From DATKDP01 sp035546335 (lineage in GTDB: Bacteria > Acidobacteriota > Thermoanaerobaculia > Gp7-AA8), in NCBI GenBank assembly GCA_035546335.1, contig DATKDP010000101.1, positions 1 through 64,000 on the forward strand: 64,000 bases of DNA, in the 5' to 3' direction. The notes below the pieces were generated by a model. That model was not told the origin of the DNA, did not search any database, and saw nothing but the letters and a program-made list of their open reading frames with translations. A program made the translations under genes and the position numbers. Shown in pieces: positions 6,948 to 17,375 of this stretch. Position 1 is the first letter of the stretch; every line of letters starts with the position of its first letter.

Positions 6948-8768
6948 TTGGATCCTTCGTTCGGCCCTGCGGACCTCGATCAGACACTCTCGCGTCGCAC
7001 CGATCCACTCGTCGACAAACGGCTCGGCGAGCGGCGAGCGACGAACGCCCGGATCCTCACCGGCTCGATCCTGGTCATCGCCATTCTCTATGTCGCGCGT
7101 CAGGTGTTCATTCCGATCGCGCTCGCGATCCTCTTCGCCTTTCTCCTGCGGCCGATCGTTCAGATTCTCGAGCGGACGTTTCTCCGGCGCACCGGCGCCA
7201 TCGCACTCTCTCTCGGAATCTCGGTCGCCGTTCTCTTCCTCGGCACCTGGTCTCTCGCTTCGCAAATCAACTCGCTTGCACGCGAGGTCGCCGCCTACAG
7301 CGGCAACATCGAACGGAAGCTGAGCTTTCTCAAGCGGAGCCCGACCGGAACGCTGGCTCTCGTGGAGCGAACGCTCCAGCGAGTGGCGGAGTCGACCGAG
7401 CAGCTCGAGCGCGCCGACCTGAAAGTTCGCGTGATTCCGGAGCGAAAGACGCTGGGCGATCGCTACGAGGAGGCAGCGCCGACCATCGAGTACGTCGCTG
7501 CGGCGTTTCTCGTCGTCGTCCTCGTCTTCTTTCTCCTCAAGGACAGGGAGGCGCTGCGAGACAAGATTCTTCGCCTCGCGGGGCGGGCGAACCTGACGGT
7601 GACGACGCAGGCGATCGGGGAGGCGTCACATCGGATCAGCCGATATCTGCTGACGATCGCACTGCTGAACATCGCCTTCGGTCTGATCATCGGCATGGGC
7701 CTTGTGCTTCTGCAGGTGCCGCACGCGGCGCTGTGGGGCGTGCTGTCCGGCCTCCTTCGCTTCATTCCCTACGTCGGCGTGGTCCTCGCGGCGGCGATGC
7801 CGACGGTGCTGGCACTCGCGGTCTTTCCGAACTGGTACGAGCCGCTCGCCGTTCTCGTGATGTTTCTACTGGCCGACCAGTTGCTCGCGGGATTCATCGA
7901 GCCGCTCGTCGTCGGCCATCGCGTCGGCGTCTCTCCGATCGCGCTTCTGATGGTCGCGATTTTCTGGGGCTGGCTGTGGGGGCCGGTCGGACTCCTTCTC
8001 GCGACTCCGATCACGGTGTGCCTCACCGTCTCCGGCGAGTTCATTCCTGCGCTTCGCGTCTTCTCGATTCTCTTCGGTACGGAGGCGCCGCTGGAGGGAT
8101 ATCTCAGCTTTTACAATCGCCTGTTGCTGGGTGATCGCGCCGGCGCCATCGCCCTCGCCGATCGTCATGCGGAGGCGAGCTCGATGGAAGCGACGTTCAG
8201 CGAGATGATCGTGCCCACGCTCACCTTCGCGGCGGAAGAGTTGAAGCGAGCCCGGATCACCACCGTGAACGATCACTTCATTAAGGACGTCACGCGTGAT
8301 GTGATCGCCCGCCTCGGCGATCGGAATGCGGCCGTCTCCGATCCACCGCGGCGCGTGATCGCGGCTTCGGTGGCCGCCGAACGCCTGTCCCTCGGTACTC
8401 TCATGCTCTCGCAGTTGCTTCGGCGCGAAGCGTGGCAGGTGGACTCCTTCACCGAGCTCCCGGTGGCCGAGCTTCTCGAGCACATCCGCCAGGTCTCCCC
8501 CGAGGCCGTTCTCCTCTCGTGCTCGAACATGGCGCATCTCGAACATGGCCACTCGCTGCTGGCGATGCTGGCCAGCGAGCATCCCGACCTGCTGATCGTC
8601 GCCGGTGGTTCGGCGTTCTCGCGCGATGCGGCAGCGACGGTGAATGCCGGGGCGACGTTCGTCCCGGCGGTTCTATCCGAGGCAAAGGAAGAATTTCTGC
8701 GACAGCTGAAGAAAAGCCAGAAACGGCCCCGGAACTTCAGCGGTCAGGTTCGCGTGCCGGGGGTGTGA
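6948..8768 (+). CDS. AI-2E family transporter fused to a B12-binding-like domain
   Basis: 606 residues from TTG 6948, favoured because CAGGAG lies 9 bases upstream; ATG 6909 would add 13 residues. Residues about 28-380 are an AI-2E/PerM-type permease with the paired N-terminal helices, a soluble loop, and the conserved block LLRFIPYVGVVLAAAMPTVLA and DQLLAGFIEPLVVG. The extra 220 residues are unusual. From about 470 the pattern ERLSLGTLMLSQLLRREAW, then SPEAVLLSCS and LLIVAGGSAF, follows the cobalamin-binding fold, but the DxHxxG cobalt motif reads ExLxxG (E478, L480, G483), so base-off cobalamin ligation by His is not possible. Perhaps a degenerate sensor domain on a permease. Confidence 0.8.
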   Translation: MDPSFGPADLDQTLSRRTDPLVDKRLGERRATNARILTGSILVIAILYVARQVFIPIALAILFAFLLRPIVQILERTFLRRTGAIALSLGISVAVLFLGTWSLASQINSLAREVAAYSGNIERKLSFLKRSPTGTLALVERTLQRVAESTEQLERADLKVRVIPERKTLGDRYEEAAPTIEYVAAAFLVVVLVFFLLKDREALRDKILRLAGRANLTVTTQAIGEASHRISRYLLTIALLNIAFGLIIGMGLVLLQVPHAALWGVLSGLLRFIPYVGVVLAAAMPTVLALAVFPNWYEPLAVLVMFLLADQLLAGFIEPLVVGHRVGVSPIALLMVAIFWGWLWGPVGLLLATPITVCLTVSGEFIPALRVFSILFGTEAPLEGYLSFYNRLLLGDRAGAIALADRHAEASSMEATFSEMIVPTLTFAAEELKRARITTVNDHFIKDVTRDVIARLGDRNAAVSDPPRRVIAASVAAERLSLGTLMLSQLLRREAWQVDSFTELPVAELLEHIRQVSPEAVLLSCSNMAHLEHGHSLLAMLASEHPDLLIVAGGSAFSRDAAATVNAGATFVPAVLSEAKEEFLRQLKKSQKRPRNFSGQVRVPGV

Positions 8769-8790
8769 GGAAGAGGGGCGTAGCCTGAAT

Positions 8791-8850
8791 AGCAGATGGC
8801 AGATAGCAGATGGCGGATAGCAGAGGGCGGATTAGCAGAGGGCAGAGCCC
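8791..8850 (+). repeat. Heptamer array D1 (RGCAGAD units)
   Basis: About eight imperfect 7-bp units of the form AGCAGAT/GGCAGAT/GGCAGAG run between the stop of the AI-2E-type gene and the convergent gcvPB stop. The same unit is found at 39271 and 48296 (as complement), 48103, 59334 (complement) and 61743. The array does not code and is too degenerate for a coding microsatellite. Confidence 0.8.
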
Positions 8851-8856
8851 GACGCG

Positions 8857-10359
8857 CTACTTCGGTGTCCACCGGAGGATGGGCTGGCGTGCGGCGCGCG
8901 CTTCGTCGAGCCGGCGCACCGGAGTCGTATGCGGCGCCGAGGTGACGAGCTCGGGGCGCTCCTCCGCTTCGCGGGCGATCGCCAGCATCGCCTCGCAGAA
9001 CGCGTCGAGCTCTTCCTTCGGCTCGGTCTCGGTCGGCTCGATCATCAGGGCGCCGGAGACGATGAGCGGGAAATAGATCGTCGGAGGATGGAAGCCGTAG
9101 TCCATCAGACGCTTCGCGATGTCCAGCGTATGGACATGGTGCGGAATCTGATTCCTGTCGTTGAAGACCACCTCGTGCAGGGAGGGGGTGTCGTACGGTA
9201 AATGGTAAGTACCCTTCAGCCGCGCGCGGATGTAGTTGGCGTTCAGCACCGCGAGCTCGGCGACGCGCCGCAGCCCGTCGGGGCCCATCGTGCGGATGTA
9301 GGTGAGGGCGCGCACGAGCACATTGAAGTTTCCGTTGAAGGCGCGCATCCGGCCGATCGACTGCGGATGGTTGCGCTCGAGAAAGAACGTACCGTCCTCG
9401 CGCCGTTCGACCGTCGGCGTCGGAAGGAACGGAATCAGCGCGTCGGCAACACCGACCGGACCGGCTCCCGGACCACCACCACCGTGCGGCGTCGAGAACG
9501 TCTTGTGAAGGTTCGAATGAATGACGTCGATGCCCATGTCACCCGGGCGCGCGATGCCGACGAAGGAGTTGAGGTTGGCTCCGTCGCAATAGAGATAGGC
9601 GCCCTTGCGATGAAGAATGTCCGCAATCTTAACGATCTGATCCTCGAATACGCCGAGGGTGTTCGGTACGGTGATCATCAGGGCCGCGACATCCTCGGTC
9701 ACCGCCTCTTCGAGGAGATGGAGGTCGAGGGTTCCCCGGGAGTTCGACTTGAGCTCTTTCACCGTGTAGCCGGCGAAGTTCGCCGAGGCGGGATTCGTCC
9801 CGTGCGCCGAGTCGGGAATGAGGATGTGCTTGCGCGGATTGCCGGTGGCGGAGAGCGCCTTGTGAATCATCAGGATCCCGGTGAGCTCACCGTGGGCTCC
9901 GGCCACCGGCTGCAGCGTGACGCGCGGCATTCCCAGGATCTCGCGGAGTGACTGCTCGAGTTGCCACACCAGCTCGAGCGCACCCTGCACCTGATGTTCT
10001 TCCTGCAGCGGGTGTGCGTGGCTGAATCCGGGGATTCGCGCGACCTCCTCGTTGATGCGCGGGTTGTGCTTCATGGTGCACGATCCGAGCGGATAGAGGC
10101 CCGCATCGATCGATACGTTGAGCTTCGAGAGTCTGGTGAAGTGGCGGATGACATCGACCTCCGAGACCTCGCATTCTCCTTCGATCTCCCCGCGCAGCGA
10201 TCCAGCCGGGAGAAGGTCGGCGGGCGCCGCCTCGGGAACGTCGAGCGGAGGAAGGCGATATCCACGGCGGCCCGGCCTCGAATGCTCGAAGATCAGTCCT
10301 TCGCGATTCAGGCTCTGCTCGGTCGTCATCGTCTGCACATCGGCGATGGTCTCGCTCAT
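8857..10359 (-). CDS. gcvPB: Glycine dehydrogenase (decarboxylating) subunit 2, P-protein
   Basis: 500 residues, the usual length for the C-terminal half of a split P-protein. It carries the PLP-binding lysine in SNLHKTFSTPHGGGGPG (K286) and the PVAGAHGELTG and DSAHGTNPASA blocks. With subunit 1 it decarboxylates glycine and transfers the aminomethyl group to the lipoyl arm of GcvH. The start ATG overlaps the gcvPA stop by 4 bases (10356-10359), implying translational coupling and the 1:1 stoichiometry the heterotetramer needs. Last gene of the gcvT-H-PA-PB operon. An N-terminal extension with a second ATG at residue 11 (MTTEQSLN) leaves a minor start doubt. Confidence 0.97.
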   Translation of the reverse strand: MSETIADVQTMTTEQSLNREGLIFEHSRPGRRGYRLPPLDVPEAAPADLLPAGSLRGEIEGECEVSEVDVIRHFTRLSKLNVSIDAGLYPLGSCTMKHNPRINEEVARIPGFSHAHPLQEEHQVQGALELVWQLEQSLREILGMPRVTLQPVAGAHGELTGILMIHKALSATGNPRKHILIPDSAHGTNPASANFAGYTVKELKSNSRGTLDLHLLEEAVTEDVAALMITVPNTLGVFEDQIVKIADILHRKGAYLYCDGANLNSFVGIARPGDMGIDVIHSNLHKTFSTPHGGGGPGAGPVGVADALIPFLPTPTVERREDGTFFLERNHPQSIGRMRAFNGNFNVLVRALTYIRTMGPDGLRRVAELAVLNANYIRARLKGTYHLPYDTPSLHEVVFNDRNQIPHHVHTLDIAKRLMDYGFHPPTIYFPLIVSGALMIEPTETEPKEELDAFCEAMLAIAREAEERPELVTSAPHTTPVRRLDEARAARQPILRWTPK

Positions 10360-11777
10360 CGGCTTCCCCCGGCGATTGCTCTCGCAGCATCGGCGTACGC
10401 GTCGAGGTGCTCGCGCGTGTGCAGCTCGGTGACGGCGACGAGCAGATCATTGGGACGGTCGGGGAAGAAGCGCGAGAGCGGGATTCCCGCCAGGATCTTC
10501 CTCGATTCCATCGCCGCCAGGAATTCGGTTGCGGGCAGCTTCGTCCTCACGGTCAGCTCGTTGTACACCGGTCCCGAGAAGGGGAATTCCACAACGCCCG
10601 TCTCCGTCAGTTTCGCCCGAAGGTAGGCCGTCTTCTGCAGACACTGCTCGGCGACTTCGCGCAGTCCCTTCTTTCCCATGAGCGAGAGGTAGATGTTCGC
10701 GGCGAGCGCGATCAGCGCCTGATTCGTACAGATGTTCGACGTCGCCTTGCCGCGGCGAATGTGCTGCTCGCGCGTGGCGAGGGTGAGAACGTAAGCACGG
10801 CGCCCATCGACGTCGACCGTCTCGCCGACGAGGCGGCCGGGCATGTGTCGCTTGAGCTCGTCCTTCACCACCATGAATCCGACGAAGGGGCCGCCGAACT
10901 GCGGAGGCACGCCCCACGCCTGTCCCTCTCCGAGGGCGATGTCGAACCGATGGTGTCCGGGAGGCGATACGATTCCGAGCGAGGTGGCCTCGGCGATCAC
11001 GGCGATCTTGGTGGCACCCGCCGAGTCGGCGACCGCGGCGATCGCGTCGTAGTCTTCGACCACGCCGAAAAAATTGGGCGATTGTACGGCGACCGCGAAC
11101 ACGTCGGCGCTGCACTTGGTGCGCAGATCGTCGAGATCGACCTGGCCTGCACCGTTCCACCCGACCACGACGATCTCGATCCCGAGATTCTGAACGTACG
11201 TTCTGAGAGTCTCGACATATTCGGGGTGGATCGATCCCGCTACGACGACTTTCGTCCGCCCTTTCGACACCCGCTCGGCGAGGAGCACTCCCTCGCAGAA
11301 CGCCGTCGATCCGTCGTAGAGCGACGCGTTGGCGACATCGAGTCCGGTGAGCATGCACTGGTGCGTCTGGTATTCGAAGATCGCCTGGAGCGTTCCCTGC
11401 GAGACTTCCGGCTGGTACGGGGTGTAGGCGGTGAGAAACTCGGCGCGAAGGAGAAGCTGGTCGATGCAGGCCGGCTGCGAATGCTGGTAGACACCTCCGC
11501 CGAGAAACGAAAGGTGATCCCATGCGGTGCGGTTGCGTCCGGCGAGACTGCGAAACCAGCGCCGTACCTCGATCTCCGACCACGGGCCCGGAAGATCGAG
11601 AAGTCGATCGAGCTTCACGCTCTCCGGGATGGAATCGAAGAGGCGGTCGATCGAGCCGGCACCGATCGTCGCCAGCATCTCGCTGACGTCGTGATCGGCG
11701 TTCGGAATGAAGCGCATGGGGCGGGTGCGCAAACCTGACGACGCGGCGGACGGGTCGGAGTTGTCGTTGATCGTCAT
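10356..11777 (-). CDS. gcvPA: Glycine dehydrogenase (decarboxylating) subunit 1, P-protein
   Basis: 473 residues from ATG 11777. The family usually starts at MRFIPNADHDVSEML, which is residue 21 here (ATG 11717), so the first 20 polar residues may not be made; neither start has a good ribosome site. Typical blocks are SFLGGGVYQHSQPACIDQ, YTPYQPEVSQGTLQAIFEYQ and GEGQAWGVPPQFGGPF. It pairs with gcvPB to form the decarboxylating P-protein. It follows gcvH by 28 bases and overlaps gcvPB by 4 bases. A split P-protein, rather than one fused chain, is typical of Acidobacteriota, Firmicutes and Thermotogae. Confidence 0.97.
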   Translation of the reverse strand: MTINDNSDPSAASSGLRTRPMRFIPNADHDVSEMLATIGAGSIDRLFDSIPESVKLDRLLDLPGPWSEIEVRRWFRSLAGRNRTAWDHLSFLGGGVYQHSQPACIDQLLLRAEFLTAYTPYQPEVSQGTLQAIFEYQTHQCMLTGLDVANASLYDGSTAFCEGVLLAERVSKGRTKVVVAGSIHPEYVETLRTYVQNLGIEIVVVGWNGAGQVDLDDLRTKCSADVFAVAVQSPNFFGVVEDYDAIAAVADSAGATKIAVIAEATSLGIVSPPGHHRFDIALGEGQAWGVPPQFGGPFVGFMVVKDELKRHMPGRLVGETVDVDGRRAYVLTLATREQHIRRGKATSNICTNQALIALAANIYLSLMGKKGLREVAEQCLQKTAYLRAKLTETGVVEFPFSGPVYNELTVRTKLPATEFLAAMESRKILAGIPLSRFFPDRPNDLLVAVTELHTREHLDAYADAARAIAGGSR

Positions 11778-11805
11778 GTTGTGAGTGTCGATGGCCGTGC
11801 GGTGG

Positions 11806-12195
11806 CTACTTTCCTGCTTCGAGCTTGACGTAGTCCGCGTAGTCGTCGGCGGTCATCAGCTCATCGACCTCGTCCGGCGTCGCGAGCTTCACCTTGATCA
11901 TCCAACCGTCGCCGTACGGATCGGTGTTGACCAGCTCCGGCTTGTCGGCGAGCGCCTCGTTCACCTCGACGACTTCTCCGCTGATGGGTGAGAAGAGCTC
12001 CGAGACCGCCTTGACCGACTCGATGCTCCCCATCTCGTCGCCCATCTCCAGCTCCGCGCCCACCTGAGGGAGCTCGACGAAGACGACGTCTCCCAGCTCC
12101 TTTTGTGCGTAGTCGGTGATTCCGATCGTCCCGATCTCCCCTTCCACATGAACGTACTCGTGGCTTCTCGCATACCTGCTGTCTTCCGGAATCAT
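11806..12195 (-). CDS. gcvH: Glycine cleavage system H protein
   Basis: 129 residues; AAGGAG is 7 bases before the ATG. It has the lipoylation motif GSIESVKAVSE with the acceptor K62, and the C-terminal NTDPYGDGWMIKV signature. H protein shuttles the aminomethyl intermediate from P to T protein and electrons to dihydrolipoamide dehydrogenase, which is not in this window. It lies 19 bases after the gcvT stop, inside the operon. Confidence 0.98.
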   Translation of the reverse strand: MIPEDSRYARSHEYVHVEGEIGTIGITDYAQKELGDVVFVELPQVGAELEMGDEMGSIESVKAVSELFSPISGEVVEVNEALADKPELVNTDPYGDGWMIKVKLATPDEVDELMTADDYADYVKLEAGK

Positions 12196-12214
12196 CGGAT
12201 ACTCCTTCGACTCG

Positions 12215-13330
12215 TCATTTCGAGCGTTTGTAGAACGGTGTCGGGACGACGCGCGCCCTCACTTCTTTTCCTCGGATCAGAATGGTGATCTCGGTACCGG
12301 CGGCCGACTTGTCGGGAGGAAGATATGCAAGTCCGATCGCTCTTTTCAAGGTCGGTGAATGCGTGCCGCTGGTCACCACGCCGATCTCCTCGCCGCCGTC
12401 GACCACCGGATAGCCGTGACGGGCGATGCCGCGGTCGACCATCTCGAATCCGACCAGCTTCCGGCGGACTCCTTCGTCCTTCTCGCGCTGGAGGACATCG
12501 CGGCCGTGGAAGTCGCCCTTGTCGAGCTTGACGATCCAACCGAGGTCGGCCTCGAGGGGAGTGGTGGAGTGATCGATGTCGTTGCCGTAGAGCGCCATCT
12601 TCGCTTCGAGGCGGAGAGTGTCGCGCGCCCCGAGACCGCAGGGAAGAACCTCGTATTCTCTGCCGACCTCGAGGATCTTCCTGAAGAGATCGGACGCCTC
12701 GGCGGGCGGGAGATAGATCTCGAAGCCGTCTTCGCCTGTGTAGCCGGTGCGCGAGACGATCGCCTCGACGTCGCTGACGCGACCGCGGGCGAAACGATAG
12801 TAGCGGATCTCCGGAAGGGAGAGAGGGGTGAGACGCTGAAGCACTCGTTCAGCGAACGGACCCTGAAGGGCGAGCTGGGCGAAGTCGGCGCTTCGGTTCG
12901 AGACTTCGACGTCGAATTCCTCGGTGCAGTCGCGCATCCACTCGAAGTCCTTCGTGCTGTTGGCCGCGTTGACGACGGCGAGATAGTCGTCCGCAGCGTG
13001 GCGGTAGATGAGAATGTCGTCGACGAAACCGGCGGTCGGGTAGAGCAGGCCGTTGTACTGGCAGCGCCCGTCTTGGAGCTTCGAGAGGTCGTTGCACGTC
13101 AGTTTCTGGAGATACTCGAGCGCCTGCGGTCCTCGAATCTCGATCTCACCCATGTGCGAGACATCGAAGAGTCCCGCGCGCTTTCTCACCGCGTCGTGCT
13201 CCTCGAGGATGCTCGAGAACTGCACGGGAAGCTCCCATCCGCCGAAGTCGACCATCTTCCCGCCGAGCTCGTGCTCGACCGCGTTCAGGGGAGTCTTCTG
13301 CAGCGGCTCGTCAGAGGATGCATGCGTCAT
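12215..13330 (-). CDS. gcvT: Aminomethyltransferase, glycine cleavage T protein
   Basis: 371 residues from ATG 13330, with GGGAGG about 9 bases upstream. N-terminal TPLNAVEHELGGKMVDFGGW, the SHMGEIEIRGP block, SRTGYTGEDGFEIY and CGLGARDTLRLEA are standard T-protein folate- and substrate-binding motifs; the C-terminal barrel closes with VVTSGTHSPTLKRAIGLAYL. It releases ammonia and makes 5,10-methylene-tetrahydrofolate. First gene of the operon; a promoter fits at 13357-13385, giving a leader of only about 20 nt, so there is no room for a glycine riboswitch. Confidence 0.98.
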   Translation of the reverse strand: MTHASSDEPLQKTPLNAVEHELGGKMVDFGGWELPVQFSSILEEHDAVRKRAGLFDVSHMGEIEIRGPQALEYLQKLTCNDLSKLQDGRCQYNGLLYPTAGFVDDILIYRHAADDYLAVVNAANSTKDFEWMRDCTEEFDVEVSNRSADFAQLALQGPFAERVLQRLTPLSLPEIRYYRFARGRVSDVEAIVSRTGYTGEDGFEIYLPPAEASDLFRKILEVGREYEVLPCGLGARDTLRLEAKMALYGNDIDHSTTPLEADLGWIVKLDKGDFHGRDVLQREKDEGVRRKLVGFEMVDRGIARHGYPVVDGGEEIGVVTSGTHSPTLKRAIGLAYLPPDKSAAGTEITILIRGKEVRARVVPTPFYKRSK

Positions 13331-13356
13331 CGGGGGCGGCCTCCCAGGGGAGAGGT

Positions 13357-13385
13357 AACGTAGCACAGGCGGAATGGTCAGGCAA
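13357..13385 (-). promoter_or_regulatory. Predicted sigma-70-type promoter of the gcv operon
   Basis: On the minus strand, TTGCCT (13380-13385) and TACGTT (13357-13362) are separated by exactly 17 bases. The -10 matches those inferred before the response regulator (53218) and, as TACGCT, the recombinase. Transcription would begin about 20 bases before the gcvT ATG. Confidence 0.6.
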
Positions 13386-13425
13386 CGACGAGCATCACGC
13401 GACCCCCTCAACTGCCCGACGTGCC

Positions 13426-13454
13426 TCGACATCCGTTTCGCTTCCGGCTACGCT
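13426..13454 (+). promoter_or_regulatory. Predicted promoter of the tyrosine recombinase gene
   Basis: TCGACA (13426-13431) and TACGCT (13449-13454) have a 17-base spacer. The -10 ends 20 bases before the GTG start at 13475, leaving room for the AGGGGAG ribosome site. It is back to back with the gcv promoter. Confidence 0.5.
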
Positions 13455-13474
13455 GGTGTGAGGGGAGCGCGGGC

Positions 13475-14398
13475 GTGACCAATGAGATCGGCGATTTTCT
13501 CGACTACCTGACCTACGAGCGGAACGTCTCGATCAATACGATCACTGCCTATCGCAACGACCTTGATTCGTTCATCGCTTTCCTTCTGAACGACTACTAT
13601 ACGATTCAGCGCGACCGGCTCGATCTTTCCTCGATCGATCACCTCACCATCCGCTCGTGGCTCGCACATCTCAATCGGCGGAAGCTGAGCAAATCGTCGA
13701 TCGCACGCCATCTCTCCGCGGTCCGCTCGTTCTTCCGCTTTCTGATGCGCGAGGGGCGCGTCGCGAGCAATCCCGCACGCGCTGTCGCGACACCGAAGAA
13801 AGAGAAGTACCTTCCGTCCGTTCTGCAGCCGGTCGATGTCGAGCTGCTGCTCGAGCAGCCGGACCTCGAGCGGCGTCTCGGCGTTCGCGACCGCGCATGG
13901 TTGGAGCTGCTCTACGCATCGGGTCTCCGCATCAGTGAATTGACAGGGATCGATCTCGACGACCTCGAGCTTCGTTCCCGCCTGGTGAAAATCAGAGGAA
14001 AGGGGGCGAAGGAGCGAATCGTACCGTTCGGATCGAAGGCCGAGGCGGCGCTCAGGGACTGGCTCGCCCTCCGTTCGGCGGTTCTGGGCGGGCGTTCCGA
14101 GGACGACGAGCAGCCGCTCTTCATCAACTATCGTGGTAACCGGATCACCACGAGAAGCATCAGGCGTCTCTTCGACGCCTACGTTCGCCGTGCCGCTCTC
14201 CAGTCCTCGGTCTCCCCGCACACGCTGCGCCACTCGTTCGCCACGCATCTGCTCAACGCCGGAGCCGACCTGCGCGCCATTCAGGAGCTCCTGGGGCACG
14301 CCTCGCTCTCGACGACGCAGAAGTACACGCACCTGGCCGACTGGAAGCTCATCGAGGTTTATCGTAAGGCTCACCCGCGCGCAGGGCATGTAGAATGA
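13475..14398 (+). CDS. Tyrosine recombinase, XerC/XerD family
   Basis: 307 residues from GTG 13475, preceded by AGGGGAG; the usual Xer length. The N-terminal SAM-like core-binding domain (1-100) is followed by a catalytic domain with all active residues: R152 (ASGLRISEL), K176 (RGKGAKE), H249 and R252 (HTLRHSF), H275 (LGHAS) and the nucleophile Y284 (KYTH). It should resolve chromosome dimers at dif with a partner Xer protein. XerC and XerD cannot be separated from sequence alone. The neighbours (gcv operon, DUF255) are housekeeping, so a chromosomal Xer role is likelier than a phage integrase. Confidence 0.93.
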   Translation: MTNEIGDFLDYLTYERNVSINTITAYRNDLDSFIAFLLNDYYTIQRDRLDLSSIDHLTIRSWLAHLNRRKLSKSSIARHLSAVRSFFRFLMREGRVASNPARAVATPKKEKYLPSVLQPVDVELLLEQPDLERRLGVRDRAWLELLYASGLRISELTGIDLDDLELRSRLVKIRGKGAKERIVPFGSKAEAALRDWLALRSAVLGGRSEDDEQPLFINYRGNRITTRSIRRLFDAYVRRAALQSSVSPHTLRHSFATHLLNAGADLRAIQELLGHASLSTTQKYTHLADWKLIEVYRKAHPRAGHVE

Positions 14399-14428
14399 GT
14401 CTCGACGCTTTTCATCGTGACGAGCGCA

Positions 14429-14457
14429 GGGGAGAGCGGGCGTCCCGCGCCCGCCCC
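14429..14457 (-). repeat. Repeat family B, copy 3; in the 14399-14642 gap
   Basis: GGGGAGAGCGGGCGTCCCGC followed by GCCCGCCCC is the complement of the units at 1055 and 1098. Further on (about 14519-14552) GATCCCTCGCCTTCCC and CTCGGGATGAC resemble one end of family A. No gene fits in the gap. Confidence 0.8.
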
Positions 14458-14642
14458 TGTCTCACTGCAGGCCTCGGTCACCGAACGACGTCAACACGCT
14501 GCATTGGACCTGCTTCGAGATCCCTCGCCTTCCCACCCTCGGGATGACAGCGTGGATGACTGCGAAGACGACATCGGTACAGCTCGATGAGATCGACGGG
14601 CGGCACGGTGTTTGATCGGATCGAGTGGAGGAGAGAGATTCC

Positions 14643-16679
<2,037 letters not shown>

Positions 16680-16767
16680 GTCCGCTCATCGCGTGGAAAA
16701 ATTTGAGCTGACCGCTTGAATCTTTTCGACTTCCATAGACAATCGATCATCGCATTCAGGAGAGCAT

Positions 16768-17166
16768 GTGACCATTCGATCCGCATCACCACCAAAGCGA
16801 TTGCTGTACGACTGCTCGAAGTGCCCTGCGTACTGCTGCAGCTATCTGAGAATCGTCGTCGAGCCGTCGGACATTGCGCGGCTCGCACGCCACTTCAACA
16901 TCGAGCGGGCCGAGGCGGAGAAACGCTTCACCAAGATCGTGATGGGAGAGCGCGTCCTGCGGCATCGGAAGGACACGATTTATCCCAGCGTCTGCATGTT
17001 TCTCGATCGCGAGACGAGAAAGTGCACGATCTACGAAGCCCGGCCCGACGTCTGCCGCGAGTACCCGGAGGGCCGTCGCTGCGGCTACTACGACTTTCTG
17101 TCGTGGGAGCGCGACTGGCAGGAAGACGACGAGTTCATCCCGCTCGAGCGCAGCGAGTTCGAGTAG
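16768..17166 (+). CDS. YkgJ-family cysteine cluster protein
   Basis: 132 residues from GTG 16768, with AGGAGAG 4-10 bases upstream. Cysteines occur in the pattern of the zinc/iron-chelating CxxCxxxCC group: DCSKCPAYCCSY near the N-terminus, then PSVCMFLD, KCTIYEARPDVCREYP and RRCGYY. The family is thought to bind a metal centre; members are often annotated as Fe-S oxidoreductase-like. It follows the DUF255 gene by 88 bases and may be co-transcribed. Family is firm, function unknown. Confidence 0.88.
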   Translation: MTIRSASPPKRLLYDCSKCPAYCCSYLRIVVEPSDIARLARHFNIERAEAEKRFTKIVMGERVLRHRKDTIYPSVCMFLDRETRKCTIYEARPDVCREYPEGRRCGYYDFLSWERDWQEDDEFIPLERSEFE

Positions 17167-17234
17167 GGGGATGCCGGTGAAGTAGGAGATCTGACAGAGC
17201 CAGGCCACCACCCGCACCTAATGACATGAGCCTG

Positions 17235-17352
17235 CCGTCATCCTGAACGAGGGTGGGGGGGAGGGTGTGAGTGAAGGATCTGCGATCGGCAACTGTCTAA
17301 GAACGCAGATCCTTCACTCACACCCTCCCTCCCGCCTCGCTCAGGATGACGG
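17235..17352. repeat. Repeat family A, copy 2 (full length)
   Basis: Complete element with termini CCGTCATCCTGAACGAGGG and CCTCGCTCAGGATGACGG and the core GATCTGCGATCGGCAACTGT identical to copy 1. Lies between the convergent YkgJ and DUF-family genes, a position suited to a bidirectional transcription stop. Confidence 0.88.
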
Positions 17353-17375
17353 GGCACGCGCGAGTCACTGCGTCT

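Noticed and set aside
13331..13474. Glycine riboswitch upstream of gcvT
   Set aside because: The inferred start site leaves only about 20 nt of leader, and no paired glycine-aptamer sequence is seen in the 144-base intergenic gap.
13475..14398. Integrase of a mobile island
   Set aside because: Length, motifs and housekeeping neighbours fit a chromosomal XerC/D; no att-like direct repeats or cargo genes beside it.
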